Assembly (NCBI GenBank): GCA_001730015.1
Contig: MDLA01000153.1
Coordinates: forward strand, 1-43,591
Direction: 5' to 3'
Source of the DNA: Chromatiales bacterium (ex Bugula neritina AB1)
Lineage (GTDB): Bacteria > Pseudomonadota > Gammaproteobacteria > Granulosicoccales > Granulosicoccaceae
DNA: 43,591 nucleotides
Part shown: in pieces, positions 1-7,489 of the stretch
Position numbering within the stretch: the stretch's first letter is position 1
Layout: each line of letters starts with the position of its first letter
Notes under the pieces: model-generated
Databases searched by the model: none
The model's input: the letters and a program-made list of their open reading frames with translations, nothing else
What the model was told of the DNA's origin: nothing
Made by a program: the position numbers and the translations under genes

Positions 1-34
1 GCTACATATGGTATGTCGTTTTGTAAAATTCCAG

Positions 35-68
35 TTCTCGGACAGCCACCTAGGAGCCTGTCTGAGAA
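35..68. repeat. Inverted repeat of two element ends around CCTAGG
   Basis: TTCTCGGACAG (35-45) faces CTGTCTGAGAA (58-68), with one mismatch in 11. The 12-base spacer contains the palindrome CCTAGG at 49-54. The left arm matches the right end of the neighbouring 58-207 element exactly (197-207). It therefore looks like the end of a second copy lying back-to-back with the first. Confidence 0.6.
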
Positions 69-207
69 TGAAGATCTACTGCGGACGCGATCTTTTGGCC
101 AGCTATTCCGATCATTTTCGTTAATGAAGAACAACTATTCGCCTCTAATGATCAAAATATCTGACCTAAAACCTCCCACCCTCGCTACGACCCCAATTCT
201 CGGACAG
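58..207. mobile_element. MITE-like element or IS remnant, about 150 bp, with inverted ends and flanking CTAG
   Basis: The segment begins CTGTCTGAGAAT and ends ATTCTCGGACAG, giving 11-12 bp terminal inverted repeats with one mismatch. CTAG lies just outside both ends, at 50-53 and 212-215. Extending the ends to include CTAG keeps about 16 of 20 positions matched. The interior is non-coding. GATCATT and AATGATC inside it form another inverted pair. Short non-coding elements of this shape are usually MITEs mobilised by a transposase elsewhere in the genome. An IS1182-like parent is possible, since some members of that family use palindromic targets, but this is inference. Confidence 0.55.
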
Positions 208-522
208 CCAACTAGTTTGTTCGACGGAGTCGTGGCAGGTGGATTTATCAGGGACAGAGGTTTTGATCGATTGTGGCGGAATTGACGGCTGCGCTTCGGT
301 GGCTCCCGCTATGCAGCTTCAACTGAACGATTTTAACGGATCTTTGTCGGTAAAGACGCTGTTCAGTGTGTGCAGTTCATACTGAACTCCGGATTCTGAC
401 TAATTGTTGTTATGGATATTCAACAAACTGGCAGGGAGTGCCACTCAATAGAGTTTTCAATACCTTGCTTCCAGAGCAGGTACTGTTAATGTAAATTTCG
501 AATTTTCAACAAGGCGATAATC

Positions 523-1137
523 GTGAAGAAACTCCAGGCTATCAAATATCTCGCAATGCCCTTATTGCTGCTGTGTGCTTTTTCCGCACAGGCTCAACAG
601 GGCTATGAGAATCTGAGCGCTCCGCAGCGTACCTCCAACCCCGACAAAGTCGAAGTGGTGGAGTTTTTCTGGTATGGATGCCCGCACTGTTTCCAGTTTG
701 AGCCCCATATAAGTGAATGGGTTAAAAATAAACCTGATAATGTAGAGTTTATAACCATGGCCCCGCCGCTGAACCCGGCTTGGAAAATCCACTCTCAGGC
801 ATTTTACGCGGCTGAAGTATTAGGCATTCTTGATGACTTTCACGAGCCGATGTTCAATGCAATTCATAAAGAGCGAAAATCTATGCGCAAGCCAAAGGAC
901 ATAGCAAAGTTTGTTGAGTCACTTGGCTTTGACGGTAAGAAATTTACCAAGACCATGAAGTCGTTTAATGTCGATGCAAAAATCCGCCAGGCGATGCAAA
1001 AGGCCCGGGATGTTGGAATCTCGGCAGTGCCTACAGTTATTGTAAACGGTAAATATCGTACCAGTGGTTCTATAGCTGGTTCATATCCGCGGCTTATTGA
1101 GGTGCTGGACCAATTGGTAGCGAAAGAAAGTTCGTAA
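523..1137 (+). CDS. dsbA: Thiol:disulfide interchange protein DsbA
   Basis: A periplasmic oxidase that donates disulfides to secreted proteins and is re-oxidised by DsbB. The 204-residue product has a signal peptide (hydrophobic residues 8-20, probable cleavage after SAQA at 24). The thioredoxin-fold active site is C53-P-H-C56 inside FFWYGCPHC, and the cis-proline loop is SAVPT (P170). Length matches the family. The start is GTG at 523, preceded by AAGGCGA; no better ATG lies upstream of the signal peptide. The gene stands alone, followed by a hairpin and a convergent gene. Cys-rich secreted proteins downstream (for example 4417-5919) are plausible clients, which is inference. dsbB is not in the window. 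Confidence 0.95.
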   Translation: MKKLQAIKYLAMPLLLLCAFSAQAQQGYENLSAPQRTSNPDKVEVVEFFWYGCPHCFQFEPHISEWVKNKPDNVEFITMAPPLNPAWKIHSQAFYAAEVLGILDDFHEPMFNAIHKERKSMRKPKDIAKFVESLGFDGKKFTKTMKSFNVDAKIRQAMQKARDVGISAVPTVIVNGKYRTSGSIAGSYPRLIEVLDQLVAKESS

Positions 1138-1168
1138 AAAACTATCGTTGTGACTGGTAAGTTATTAA

Positions 1169-1193
1169 GAGTGATAGCGTCCTGCTATCACTC
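1169..1193. terminator. Hairpin between dsbA and the convergent coiled-coil gene
   Basis: GAGTGATAGC (1169-1178) and GCTATCACTC (1184-1193) form a perfect 10-bp stem around the loop GTCCT. It lies 31 bases after the dsbA stop and 75 bases beyond the end of the opposing gene. Neither side has a strong T-tract, so it may be a weak bidirectional terminator or an mRNA-stabilising hairpin. Confidence 0.5.
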
Positions 1194-1267
1194 ACTCGTC
1201 GAACCAAAAAATAAACCAAATATAATCTAAACAAGTCAAAAGAGTAGACGAATTTACTGGTAGTTTT

Positions 1268-2461
1268 TTAATAACCCAGTCGTCGCTGTAAATCTTCTAT
1301 TGTTGCTGACATCAGTCCTTTTTCTGCCGCCAGTTCAGCGACCTCTCTACGCAGCGAAGAAACTTCCGGTGGGTACATCTGACTTGTCAGTTGTGTGTTT
1401 AGTGACGCAGTCTGGCGTTCCTGATCGGCCAGCCGTGTTCGTAACTGATCGCGCTCATAGCCAATCTCGTTAAGTTCGGTCTGCAGCTCTTGTATGTGAG
1501 CTGAAGAGCTACCAGCCGTTGCCCGGGCTCTTTGATCCTGTTGAGACAGCACCAGCTCACGGTTTTCCCGCTGCAGGCGTTCGATATCAGCATTCAATGT
1601 TTTGACCATTGGGCGTAACCGGGACACTTCCAGTTCCAGGTCATTGGCGTTGCTGCTCTCAGACCTCAAGGCTTCATCGACAGCCTGGCGTACGCGGTCA
1701 TCAAATCCGGCTTGTTCCTGTTCTAGTTTTTGTGCCCATTGACGGTAATCTGCGCGTTCTTTGTCTACGGTTTCCATCTGCTGGCGTAACTTATACAGTT
1801 CAGATAGTGCGTCTTCCCGTTCACGGCCTTCTGTGGCAATACGTTGCCGCAGTTCTGCATTTTCACGAGTTGCAGTACGTAACTCTCCTACTTCCCGTTG
1901 CAGAGCCAGATAGCCTTCGTTATTTTCCAGGGAAGACACCGATTGCAACTGAAGCTTTGTGTCACTTAGTTCGTCTGACAATTGCTGGCTCAAGCGATCT
2001 TTTTCGTCAGACGACGATTTTAGCGCTTTGGTCAGGTTTTGTAATTTGTGATTTTTAGTGCGTTCTTCATTGACCAGGTTCTTTTCCATTCGAAGTTCGT
2101 TCTGCAGAGCGTCGAGCTGGCTGCTCAGCTGGGCATGCTGGGTTCTATTGCGCTCTATATCGTCTCGGCCACTATCGATCTTATTATTGAGCGCTGATAT
2201 TTTTGTTCGTAGATTATTATTTTCGTCGTCCAGCGCCTGGTTCGACTTTTTGAAGCGACTGACTACACGCGCATGATCTTCCTCCGTATCCTCGAGTGTT
2301 GCGCGCCAGTCATCTTCGATGTAGCGTGCATTGCGTTGATTACCCAGTCGTCCTATTGCCCAGCCGATCAGAAGTCCGATAAGCCCGGCCAGTGCAAGGC
2401 AAACGAGCATCTTGGTCATGAGGTACATCAGAGACGGGCTCAATGATGAAAAGAAGGACAT
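1268..2461 (-). CDS. Membrane-anchored coiled-coil protein of unknown function
   Basis: I do not recognise a named family. The 397-residue product has one N-terminal transmembrane segment (about residues 12-37, LVCLALAGLIGLLIGWAIG) followed by some 350 residues of charged heptad-like sequence rich in E, Q, R, L and D, which indicates a long coiled coil. The short N-terminus and uncertain charge balance leave open which side of the inner membrane the coil faces. Its ATG (2461) overlaps the stop of the upstream BON/OmpA gene in a TAATG junction, so the two are almost certainly translationally coupled. A scaffold linking the inner membrane to the OmpA-type partner is a reasonable inference, without direct support. 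Confidence 0.8.
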   Translation of the reverse strand: MSFFSSLSPSLMYLMTKMLVCLALAGLIGLLIGWAIGRLGNQRNARYIEDDWRATLEDTEEDHARVVSRFKKSNQALDDENNNLRTKISALNNKIDSGRDDIERNRTQHAQLSSQLDALQNELRMEKNLVNEERTKNHKLQNLTKALKSSSDEKDRLSQQLSDELSDTKLQLQSVSSLENNEGYLALQREVGELRTATRENAELRQRIATEGREREDALSELYKLRQQMETVDKERADYRQWAQKLEQEQAGFDDRVRQAVDEALRSESSNANDLELEVSRLRPMVKTLNADIERLQRENRELVLSQQDQRARATAGSSSAHIQELQTELNEIGYERDQLRTRLADQERQTASLNTQLTSQMYPPEVSSLRREVAELAAEKGLMSATIEDLQRRLGY

Positions 2462-4137
2462 TAACGTGACTCCACTTCGAGATTAAATTCTATTCTTCTG
2501 TTTGCAGACCGGCCTTGTGCCGTAGTGTTATCTGCAATTGGATCTGTTTCACCGTAGCCTATCGGGCGCAGCTGGCTGGTAGGTACATTTTTTTCGACAA
2601 GATAGTCGCGAACCGCAACAGCTCGTTTTTTACTCAGCTCAAGATTAGCCAGTGCATCCCCGGAGCTGTCGGTGTGTCCGGATATTTCTATAATCTGACC
2701 CTCGAACTGCAAAATAGCTTCGGCAACTTTGTCGAGCACGACCGTCGATTCCTGAATCGGCGTTGCGCTGTTCTTTTTGAATGTGATGCCTCCGGCGGAT
2801 GCCTGATCCAGTGCGGACCTTAATTGTCTGGTAAGCAGTTCTTCGCGACTGTCTGCAATGGTAGCCCTTTGAATCACGGTATAGTTGTTTACAACAACAA
2901 GCTGGTCGCCGATCAGCTCCGTGGCCTGACTCTGAAGTTCTCGGCCTCGCTCTCTGTCGGGTACCTCGCCACCAAGCAGTAATTGACCACTGTTGATGCT
3001 TACACTGAAGTTCGGTATGGAGCTCGACGCTGCACCCAGGCGTACCGCGTCATCAAACCATTCGGCCGGCGCTACTGAGTCGTCAATAACCAGCGAATCG
3101 TCAAATTGACCGAATGCCGAACGCATTTGTTTTCGCACCGCATTTGCGTCCTGATCACTTCCGACAATACCGCTGAGTATTATAGAGTCGTCTATCGCTC
3201 TAATTTTCAATGATGCCGGGCGCTTAACGATGACGCGGGTGTTACTTTGCGGAGTTGGCAAGTTCGCATCGCTGGCAGCAACGTCGAATTCACCTGAAAC
3301 AGCGAGCTGGCTACCGAGCAACCGTTTGGCGAATCCTGTTTTCTGCGCACCAAGGGTTTCAGATGAAACGGTGCCGCCGAAAATCGCCGTGTCTTCTGTG
3401 ATCTTCAGTATCGGATTACTTATATTATCCATTTGGTCTATGACCGCTAAGGCTCCGGTTAACCAGGGCGGAACGGCTGTCGCCTTGTAAACCGATATCT
3501 CATCGTTGACGTTTGAATCGCCGAATTTTTCCTCCACTGCTTTTCTGATGCGTGTTGCTATGGTTTTGTCCGGAACTATTCCCTGAATATTAACCGTTCC
3601 CTTGTCCGCAGTGATTAGCAAGGTTGATGGAGCCAGCGTGCTAACAGCGGCTGCTGGTGGGTTTAATATCAGCTCAGCCGGTTTAGCCAGTTTCAGTGTT
3701 TCCTGCGCGATAGCCTCACTGGCGGCTGAATCGCTGGCATCTTCTTCAGCAAGTAAAGTTGCAGACAGTTGCTTTTCAGTTTCGCTTCTGGTGTCGGGCG
3801 CATCGGCAGCCTGCCCATCAACAGTCAGATTGTTGAACACTCGTGCGACCCCGAATACTCTTCCGGTCAGTCGCGCCATTTCTTCGCGCGCAATCTCGGT
3901 TTCGATAGCTCCGGTCAGCGTTACGTCAAGGCCTTCCACAGAGATATTGTCAGTAGTGAGCCCGGTTCCATCCAACGCCGTTGTGACGCGTGACGATAAA
4001 TCTGATTCAATATCAGATTGAAGATGATTGAGGCAAAAAAATAGTGCTGCGAGTGTGAGTGCTGCCCCCAGCAACAATAACGACAACGTTTTGCCGACGC
4101 CTCCCGCGCGCGACGGTGCTTTTCGTATAGATTGCAT
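2461..4137 (-). CDS. BON-repeat protein with C-terminal OmpA peptidoglycan-binding domain
   Basis: The 558-residue protein has one N-terminal transmembrane anchor (about 17-38, LSLLLLGAALTLAALFFCL). Several BON-like alpha/beta units follow: residues about 40-107, 165-215, 310-345 and 385-425, each with a pattern such as GIVPDKTIATRIRKAVEEKFG. The C-terminus is an OmpA-like domain with SGHTDSSGD (486-494), LSKKRAVAVRDYL and the closing RSANRRIEF, which should bind diaminopimelate in the cell wall. The same architecture occurs in ArfA of Mycobacterium tuberculosis. It probably ties the inner membrane to peptidoglycan. Start ATG 4137 has AGAGAC upstream. It is the first gene of a two-gene unit and divergent from 4417. 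Confidence 0.88.
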   Translation of the reverse strand: MQSIRKAPSRAGGVGKTLSLLLLGAALTLAALFFCLNHLQSDIESDLSSRVTTALDGTGLTTDNISVEGLDVTLTGAIETEIAREEMARLTGRVFGVARVFNNLTVDGQAADAPDTRSETEKQLSATLLAEEDASDSAASEAIAQETLKLAKPAELILNPPAAAVSTLAPSTLLITADKGTVNIQGIVPDKTIATRIRKAVEEKFGDSNVNDEISVYKATAVPPWLTGALAVIDQMDNISNPILKITEDTAIFGGTVSSETLGAQKTGFAKRLLGSQLAVSGEFDVAASDANLPTPQSNTRVIVKRPASLKIRAIDDSIILSGIVGSDQDANAVRKQMRSAFGQFDDSLVIDDSVAPAEWFDDAVRLGAASSSIPNFSVSINSGQLLLGGEVPDRERGRELQSQATELIGDQLVVVNNYTVIQRATIADSREELLTRQLRSALDQASAGGITFKKNSATPIQESTVVLDKVAEAILQFEGQIIEISGHTDSSGDALANLELSKKRAVAVRDYLVEKNVPTSQLRPIGYGETDPIADNTTAQGRSANRRIEFNLEVESR

Positions 4138-4416
4138 TACTTGTCTCTTTTTCTTATGCGGCAGCTAACCGTGCGCCGGTCGCGGAATCGGCACTGCCAG
4201 AACGGAGGTCGCCTGGCGGCTGGTAAAGTAGTTGAATTCAGCGAAAATTTTATTGTTCAATTGTAGTCTAACCTTCGCAAACCTCCATGAGACTAGCAAA
4301 TGTGCGCCGTAGTAATCCTGACCACAACGAAAGTATTTTGATAGCCTGTTATATCTGCCATCATTAGGGCGATGAGTGCCAAGCTTTTGACTCTTCGCTA
4401 GCCAGGATTCAATTAA

Positions 4417-5919
4417 ATGCTAAATAAAACCAAATTCGCCGGCAGTCTATTCTTCGTTGCCTCTATGTCTTCATGCTGGCCTCTGGTAAATGCTCAGACC
4501 GGGCAGGTGATTGCTGAATGCCGAGACGACTCCTTTGATAATGAGGGGTTTGCCGAATGCATAAAGCAGCGTGTCGAAGAGTCGGCGAATTTACTGGCAA
4601 ACATAGAGAAAAGCTGGGTTGATGAAATTACCGGTTCTGTTGGAGGAAATCAGCCGGCAGGCGTCGACCTTCAGATAGAGGGGGTCAGTGTGATTGTGGA
4701 CAGGCTAGAGCTTGCCCCCGGTGATGTAAGCGACAATCAAGTGACACAGGCGAGGGAAGTAGAAGCCGAAGATGGTGTTATCGCTATTGTCGGATCTGTT
4801 GTTGATGAATCACTGGCAGTTGCCCCGGTGACGAATAATCCGGTTACCCCTGAAACGGCGCTTGAGCAATTTCATCGGATGCAGCAATTATATCAGCAGT
4901 ATCGTGATGAGCGCTGTCAATGGGAGTCTGTGTTAACGGATACTGATCGGGTTTCAATTAATCGCCAGGCCTGTCATGTGTCGTTCAATATGAGGCGAGT
5001 GAGAGAACTTCGCAAGCAGTTGGCAGAAAGGCGCGTGAGTAACCAAAGCGGTAATAGTTTTCGCGGGTATTACCTGCGTACGGCGGACGGAAGCAGCTTT
5101 CAGGCGTGCGATAGACGAGAAGAGTGGCGCGTTACCGGAAATGATCAAACACTCGATATAATTAATCGTCGCTATGAGTCACTGGCACTCGATAGTCTGG
5201 AGATGGTGTATGTGGAGTTACGAGGTCGGGTTGTCACCCATGCTGACAGGGAAGCAGGCTCGGATTTAGCCAATACTCTAGTTATTAATAGTGTCAGTCT
5301 AATGAGACCGATACTGGAGCGGGATTGTGTAGCGGTGAAAACCAGTGTTGTAACCGCAACGGGTGAAACAGTTATAAATGATGCTGGACTGGAGTTTAAT
5401 AGCACAAACATAGCGCGTGATCCCGGCCGGATTGTTGTGCCGACGGAGGAGACCGGGGCCGATCTCAGGATTGATGACCTTGCTGAAGCCGGCTATTTGT
5501 ATGGTTACTTCAGTGACTGGATGTCTGCGTGTTCCATAGAAGAAAATCGCGTCTGTGAAGCCCGGAGTGATAGTGAGGGGCTGAGTCCAGGTGAATGGAA
5601 GCTGGTGGTTGATCGATCCTATGACCGTGTGTGGCGAGTCCGGCTTCAGTCAGCGGTCGATGTGATATCGGATGCAGATGTTGTCGTGATGCATATCGAC
5701 GGAAAAGAAATACTCAGTTATAGAACTGACAACCCCGAACAGCTGATTGAAAATGGCATAACACTCGCTCGAGGCAGCCGCGCGCTTCGAATGATTGAAC
5801 ACTTGCGCGAGGGTTATCAGGCAAGTTTCAGCTGGAATTCGGCCGGTTTGACCACAATTCAGTTTTCACTATCCGGCATCACAAGGGCGCTCCGATACTT
5901 CGATGAAAGCAATAAGTAG
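4417..5919 (+). CDS. Secreted Cys-rich protein with weakly IalB-like C-terminal region
   Basis: Unrecognised overall. The 500-residue product has a signal peptide (residues 1-27, ending WPLVNAQ) and then paired cysteines, such as C34/C47, one pair in the RCQWE...QACHV region, and C372/C380. This suits an oxidising periplasm. The last 150 residues (WMSACSIEENRVC, then VVVMHIDGKEI, then LREGYQASFSW and FSLSGITRAL) resemble the layout of invasion-associated locus B (IalB) domains: an early Cys pair, a central strand pair and a closing SLxGxxxAL segment. The resemblance is by eye only. ATG 4417 is preceded by CCAGGA. It is transcribed divergently from the BON/OmpA gene across a 279-base region. 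Confidence 0.75.
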   Translation: MLNKTKFAGSLFFVASMSSCWPLVNAQTGQVIAECRDDSFDNEGFAECIKQRVEESANLLANIEKSWVDEITGSVGGNQPAGVDLQIEGVSVIVDRLELAPGDVSDNQVTQAREVEAEDGVIAIVGSVVDESLAVAPVTNNPVTPETALEQFHRMQQLYQQYRDERCQWESVLTDTDRVSINRQACHVSFNMRRVRELRKQLAERRVSNQSGNSFRGYYLRTADGSSFQACDRREEWRVTGNDQTLDIINRRYESLALDSLEMVYVELRGRVVTHADREAGSDLANTLVINSVSLMRPILERDCVAVKTSVVTATGETVINDAGLEFNSTNIARDPGRIVVPTEETGADLRIDDLAEAGYLYGYFSDWMSACSIEENRVCEARSDSEGLSPGEWKLVVDRSYDRVWRVRLQSAVDVISDADVVVMHIDGKEILSYRTDNPEQLIENGITLARGSRALRMIEHLREGYQASFSWNSAGLTTIQFSLSGITRALRYFDESNK

Positions 5920-5925
5920 CAGGCG

Positions 5926-6933
5926 CTAGCTGACTATAGTAAGCATTTGGGCAATAATACTTGTGGCTATAACAGATGGATGCTTGCCTTCGATTGACGA
6001 CAAACCAACAGGAATCTTCAGGGCAGAGGTTTTAGCCTCGTCTATTCCACGTTCTTTCAGTTCAGACCTTATTATGTCTGCCTTTTTTTGCGAGCCGAGG
6101 CAACCGATAAAAAGCAGCGATGGATGTTGCAGAGCGCGTTCGCAAAAATGAAGATCCAGCTCATGGTCACCGGTAGCGATCGAAACCAGAGATCGATTGC
6201 CAATTTTAGTGAATGATTCATCGTTGAGTGGCAAACGGGTTAGTTCGGTATAGCCAGTTAAATAGCTATCTGCGGTATCGGCAAGCCAGATCACGTTAAA
6301 TGGCAGAAGCAACAGTTGCTTTGTCAGTGCTTTACCTACAGCGCTGTCTCCCACGATGCAAACGGTTGGCCGGTAGTCGGTAAGTTGATGAATCAGTGTG
6401 GTTGTATTGCGACAGAACTTTCCAGTGAATCCCGGTGCACGTATTCCGCTCAGCATCGACGCAATCGTTTGTTGTGAATCGGGTTCTAACGCGCACCAGC
6501 TGGAGGAAGGCATCTCGCTATCAAATAAGTGATATGCCGGTGGATCCCCGGAGTTTTTCAGTTGTGTGTGCAGAACTACGTTAAAACCATTTTGCAAACC
6601 TGTGCGCGCAGCGGGTATCCAATCGGGGTAGTTGTCAGAGTCAAAATACTGATACAACACGGTAAGTTCGCCGTTATCGACATTAACCACCGGATTCAGC
6701 AGATAAGAGCTGAGGCGCCAGTGTACATTTCCATTTAGAACTTTTTGCGCATCCTCGATGACAATTTGTTGACGCACTGCGTTTCGCCACTGACCAAAAG
6801 TACCTTGAGTAGTGACCACCAGTTGCGCCCCGAGCTGCTCGGGTGAACTACCGTCTATTGCAATTATTGTTACAAGTACCGATGGGCATTTAGCAAGACT
6901 TAACCTGTGAAGCTCATTTAGTGGAAAATTCAC
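5926..6933 (-). CDS. XdhC/CoxI-family protein, degenerate and without a partner
   Basis: XdhC-type proteins bind molybdenum cofactor and help load it into xanthine-dehydrogenase-like enzymes. This 335-residue protein keeps the N-terminal strand pattern VLVTIIAIDGSSPEQLGAQL (20-37). It also keeps a C-terminal Rossmann half with VCIVGDSAVGKAL (near 191), FIGCLGSQKKADIIRSEL (near 276), PVGL, and the closing IATSIIAQML. The two Gly/Cys motifs normally found in the N-terminal half are not recognisable: GQWRNAV at 47-53 replaces the usual GGGxLE, and NPVVNVDNGE (80-89) replaces the LGQCCGG region. No molybdenum hydroxylase subunit is nearby. The start is GTG 6933; an in-frame TGA lies 9 bases upstream, so no longer start exists. 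Confidence 0.8.
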   Translation of the reverse strand: MNFPLNELHRLSLAKCPSVLVTIIAIDGSSPEQLGAQLVVTTQGTFGQWRNAVRQQIVIEDAQKVLNGNVHWRLSSYLLNPVVNVDNGELTVLYQYFDSDNYPDWIPAARTGLQNGFNVVLHTQLKNSGDPPAYHLFDSEMPSSSWCALEPDSQQTIASMLSGIRAPGFTGKFCRNTTTLIHQLTDYRPTVCIVGDSAVGKALTKQLLLLPFNVIWLADTADSYLTGYTELTRLPLNDESFTKIGNRSLVSIATGDHELDLHFCERALQHPSLLFIGCLGSQKKADIIRSELKERGIDEAKTSALKIPVGLSSIEGKHPSVIATSIIAQMLTIVS

Positions 6934-7489
6934 GTGTGATCAGGTCTTTATGCCGAGGGCTACACATACAAATTGCTGGTATCGGTACTCATTGTGCCTG
7001 AACTCTTCACAGGGGAGCACACGGTGATGGCTCATATTACCTGCTGTGCACTGCTTATCTGAAGCTTGAGTGAGAATAGCAAAATCCTGTAGGGCCTGGT
7101 TATCTGAGTGGCCAGTGTGCATTGTGATCAGTATATCTGAGCAAAATTCATCTATGTGGCAGATACCGTAAGGATAGCATCAGGCCGGCAAAGCCTTTAG
7201 CTCGTTTAGTTGAAATTGCTCATTTTTAGTTTTCGAGGTCTTTATTAAAGTGTGCGGTGATTGGCAGATTATCGAGACGCGAATTGAAAAATTCGATAAA
7301 GATCGCGACCACCAAGCGTTTCTCTGACACACGTCTATACTCAAGTTATCAGATACAGGTTTAGAACAAGCTGACACGGAGCCGGCTCCGTGTCTGTTGG
7401 CGCATAAAGGGCTGTGAGAGATGTATTGATCTCTGAATGCAGACTGAAAACTGAAACAATTTAATACTGTCGGGACTCGTAACAAGAAA
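6934..7489. other. 556-base intergenic region between xdhC-like and ompA-like genes
   Basis: No convincing gene. A 60-codon minus-strand frame (6940-7122) sits just upstream of the XdhC-like gene but has no clear ribosome binding site, no recognisable family and biased composition. The main structure is a perfect palindrome at 7373-7394, listed separately. The region must contain promoters for the two divergent genes, but no strong -35/-10 pair was found by eye. Confidence 0.5.
7373..7394. promoter_or_regulatory. Perfect 22-bp palindrome upstream of the ompA-like gene
   Basis: GACACGGAGCC (7373-7383) is followed immediately by its exact reverse complement GGCTCCGTGTC (7384-7394). With no central loop it suits a dimeric regulator site better than an RNA hairpin, although the outer pairs could still fold as RNA. 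It lies 95 bases before the ATG at 7490. No regulator can be named. Confidence 0.5.

Larger units (their letters stand above)
1..522. other. Intergenic region upstream of dsbA carrying inverted-repeat element remnants
   Basis: No credible gene was found. The left part (35-215) contains three copies of a short end sequence related to CTGTCYGAGAA, each next to a CTAG tetranucleotide, as described in the repeat entries. The rest, about 216-522, shows no coding signal, no clear hairpin with a T-tract and no recognisable RNA. An open frame running 13-285 crosses the inverted repeats, has no ribosome binding site and resembles nothing known to me, so it is not called. Confidence 0.6.

Noticed and set aside
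13..285. 90-codon plus-strand open frame at the left edge
   Set aside because: It runs through the inverted-repeat element, has no ribosome site and no recognisable protein features.
6940..7122. 60-codon minus-strand frame just upstream of the XdhC-like gene
   Set aside because: No ribosome site, no family resemblance, composition unlike neighbouring genes; could still be a leader peptide but nothing supports it.
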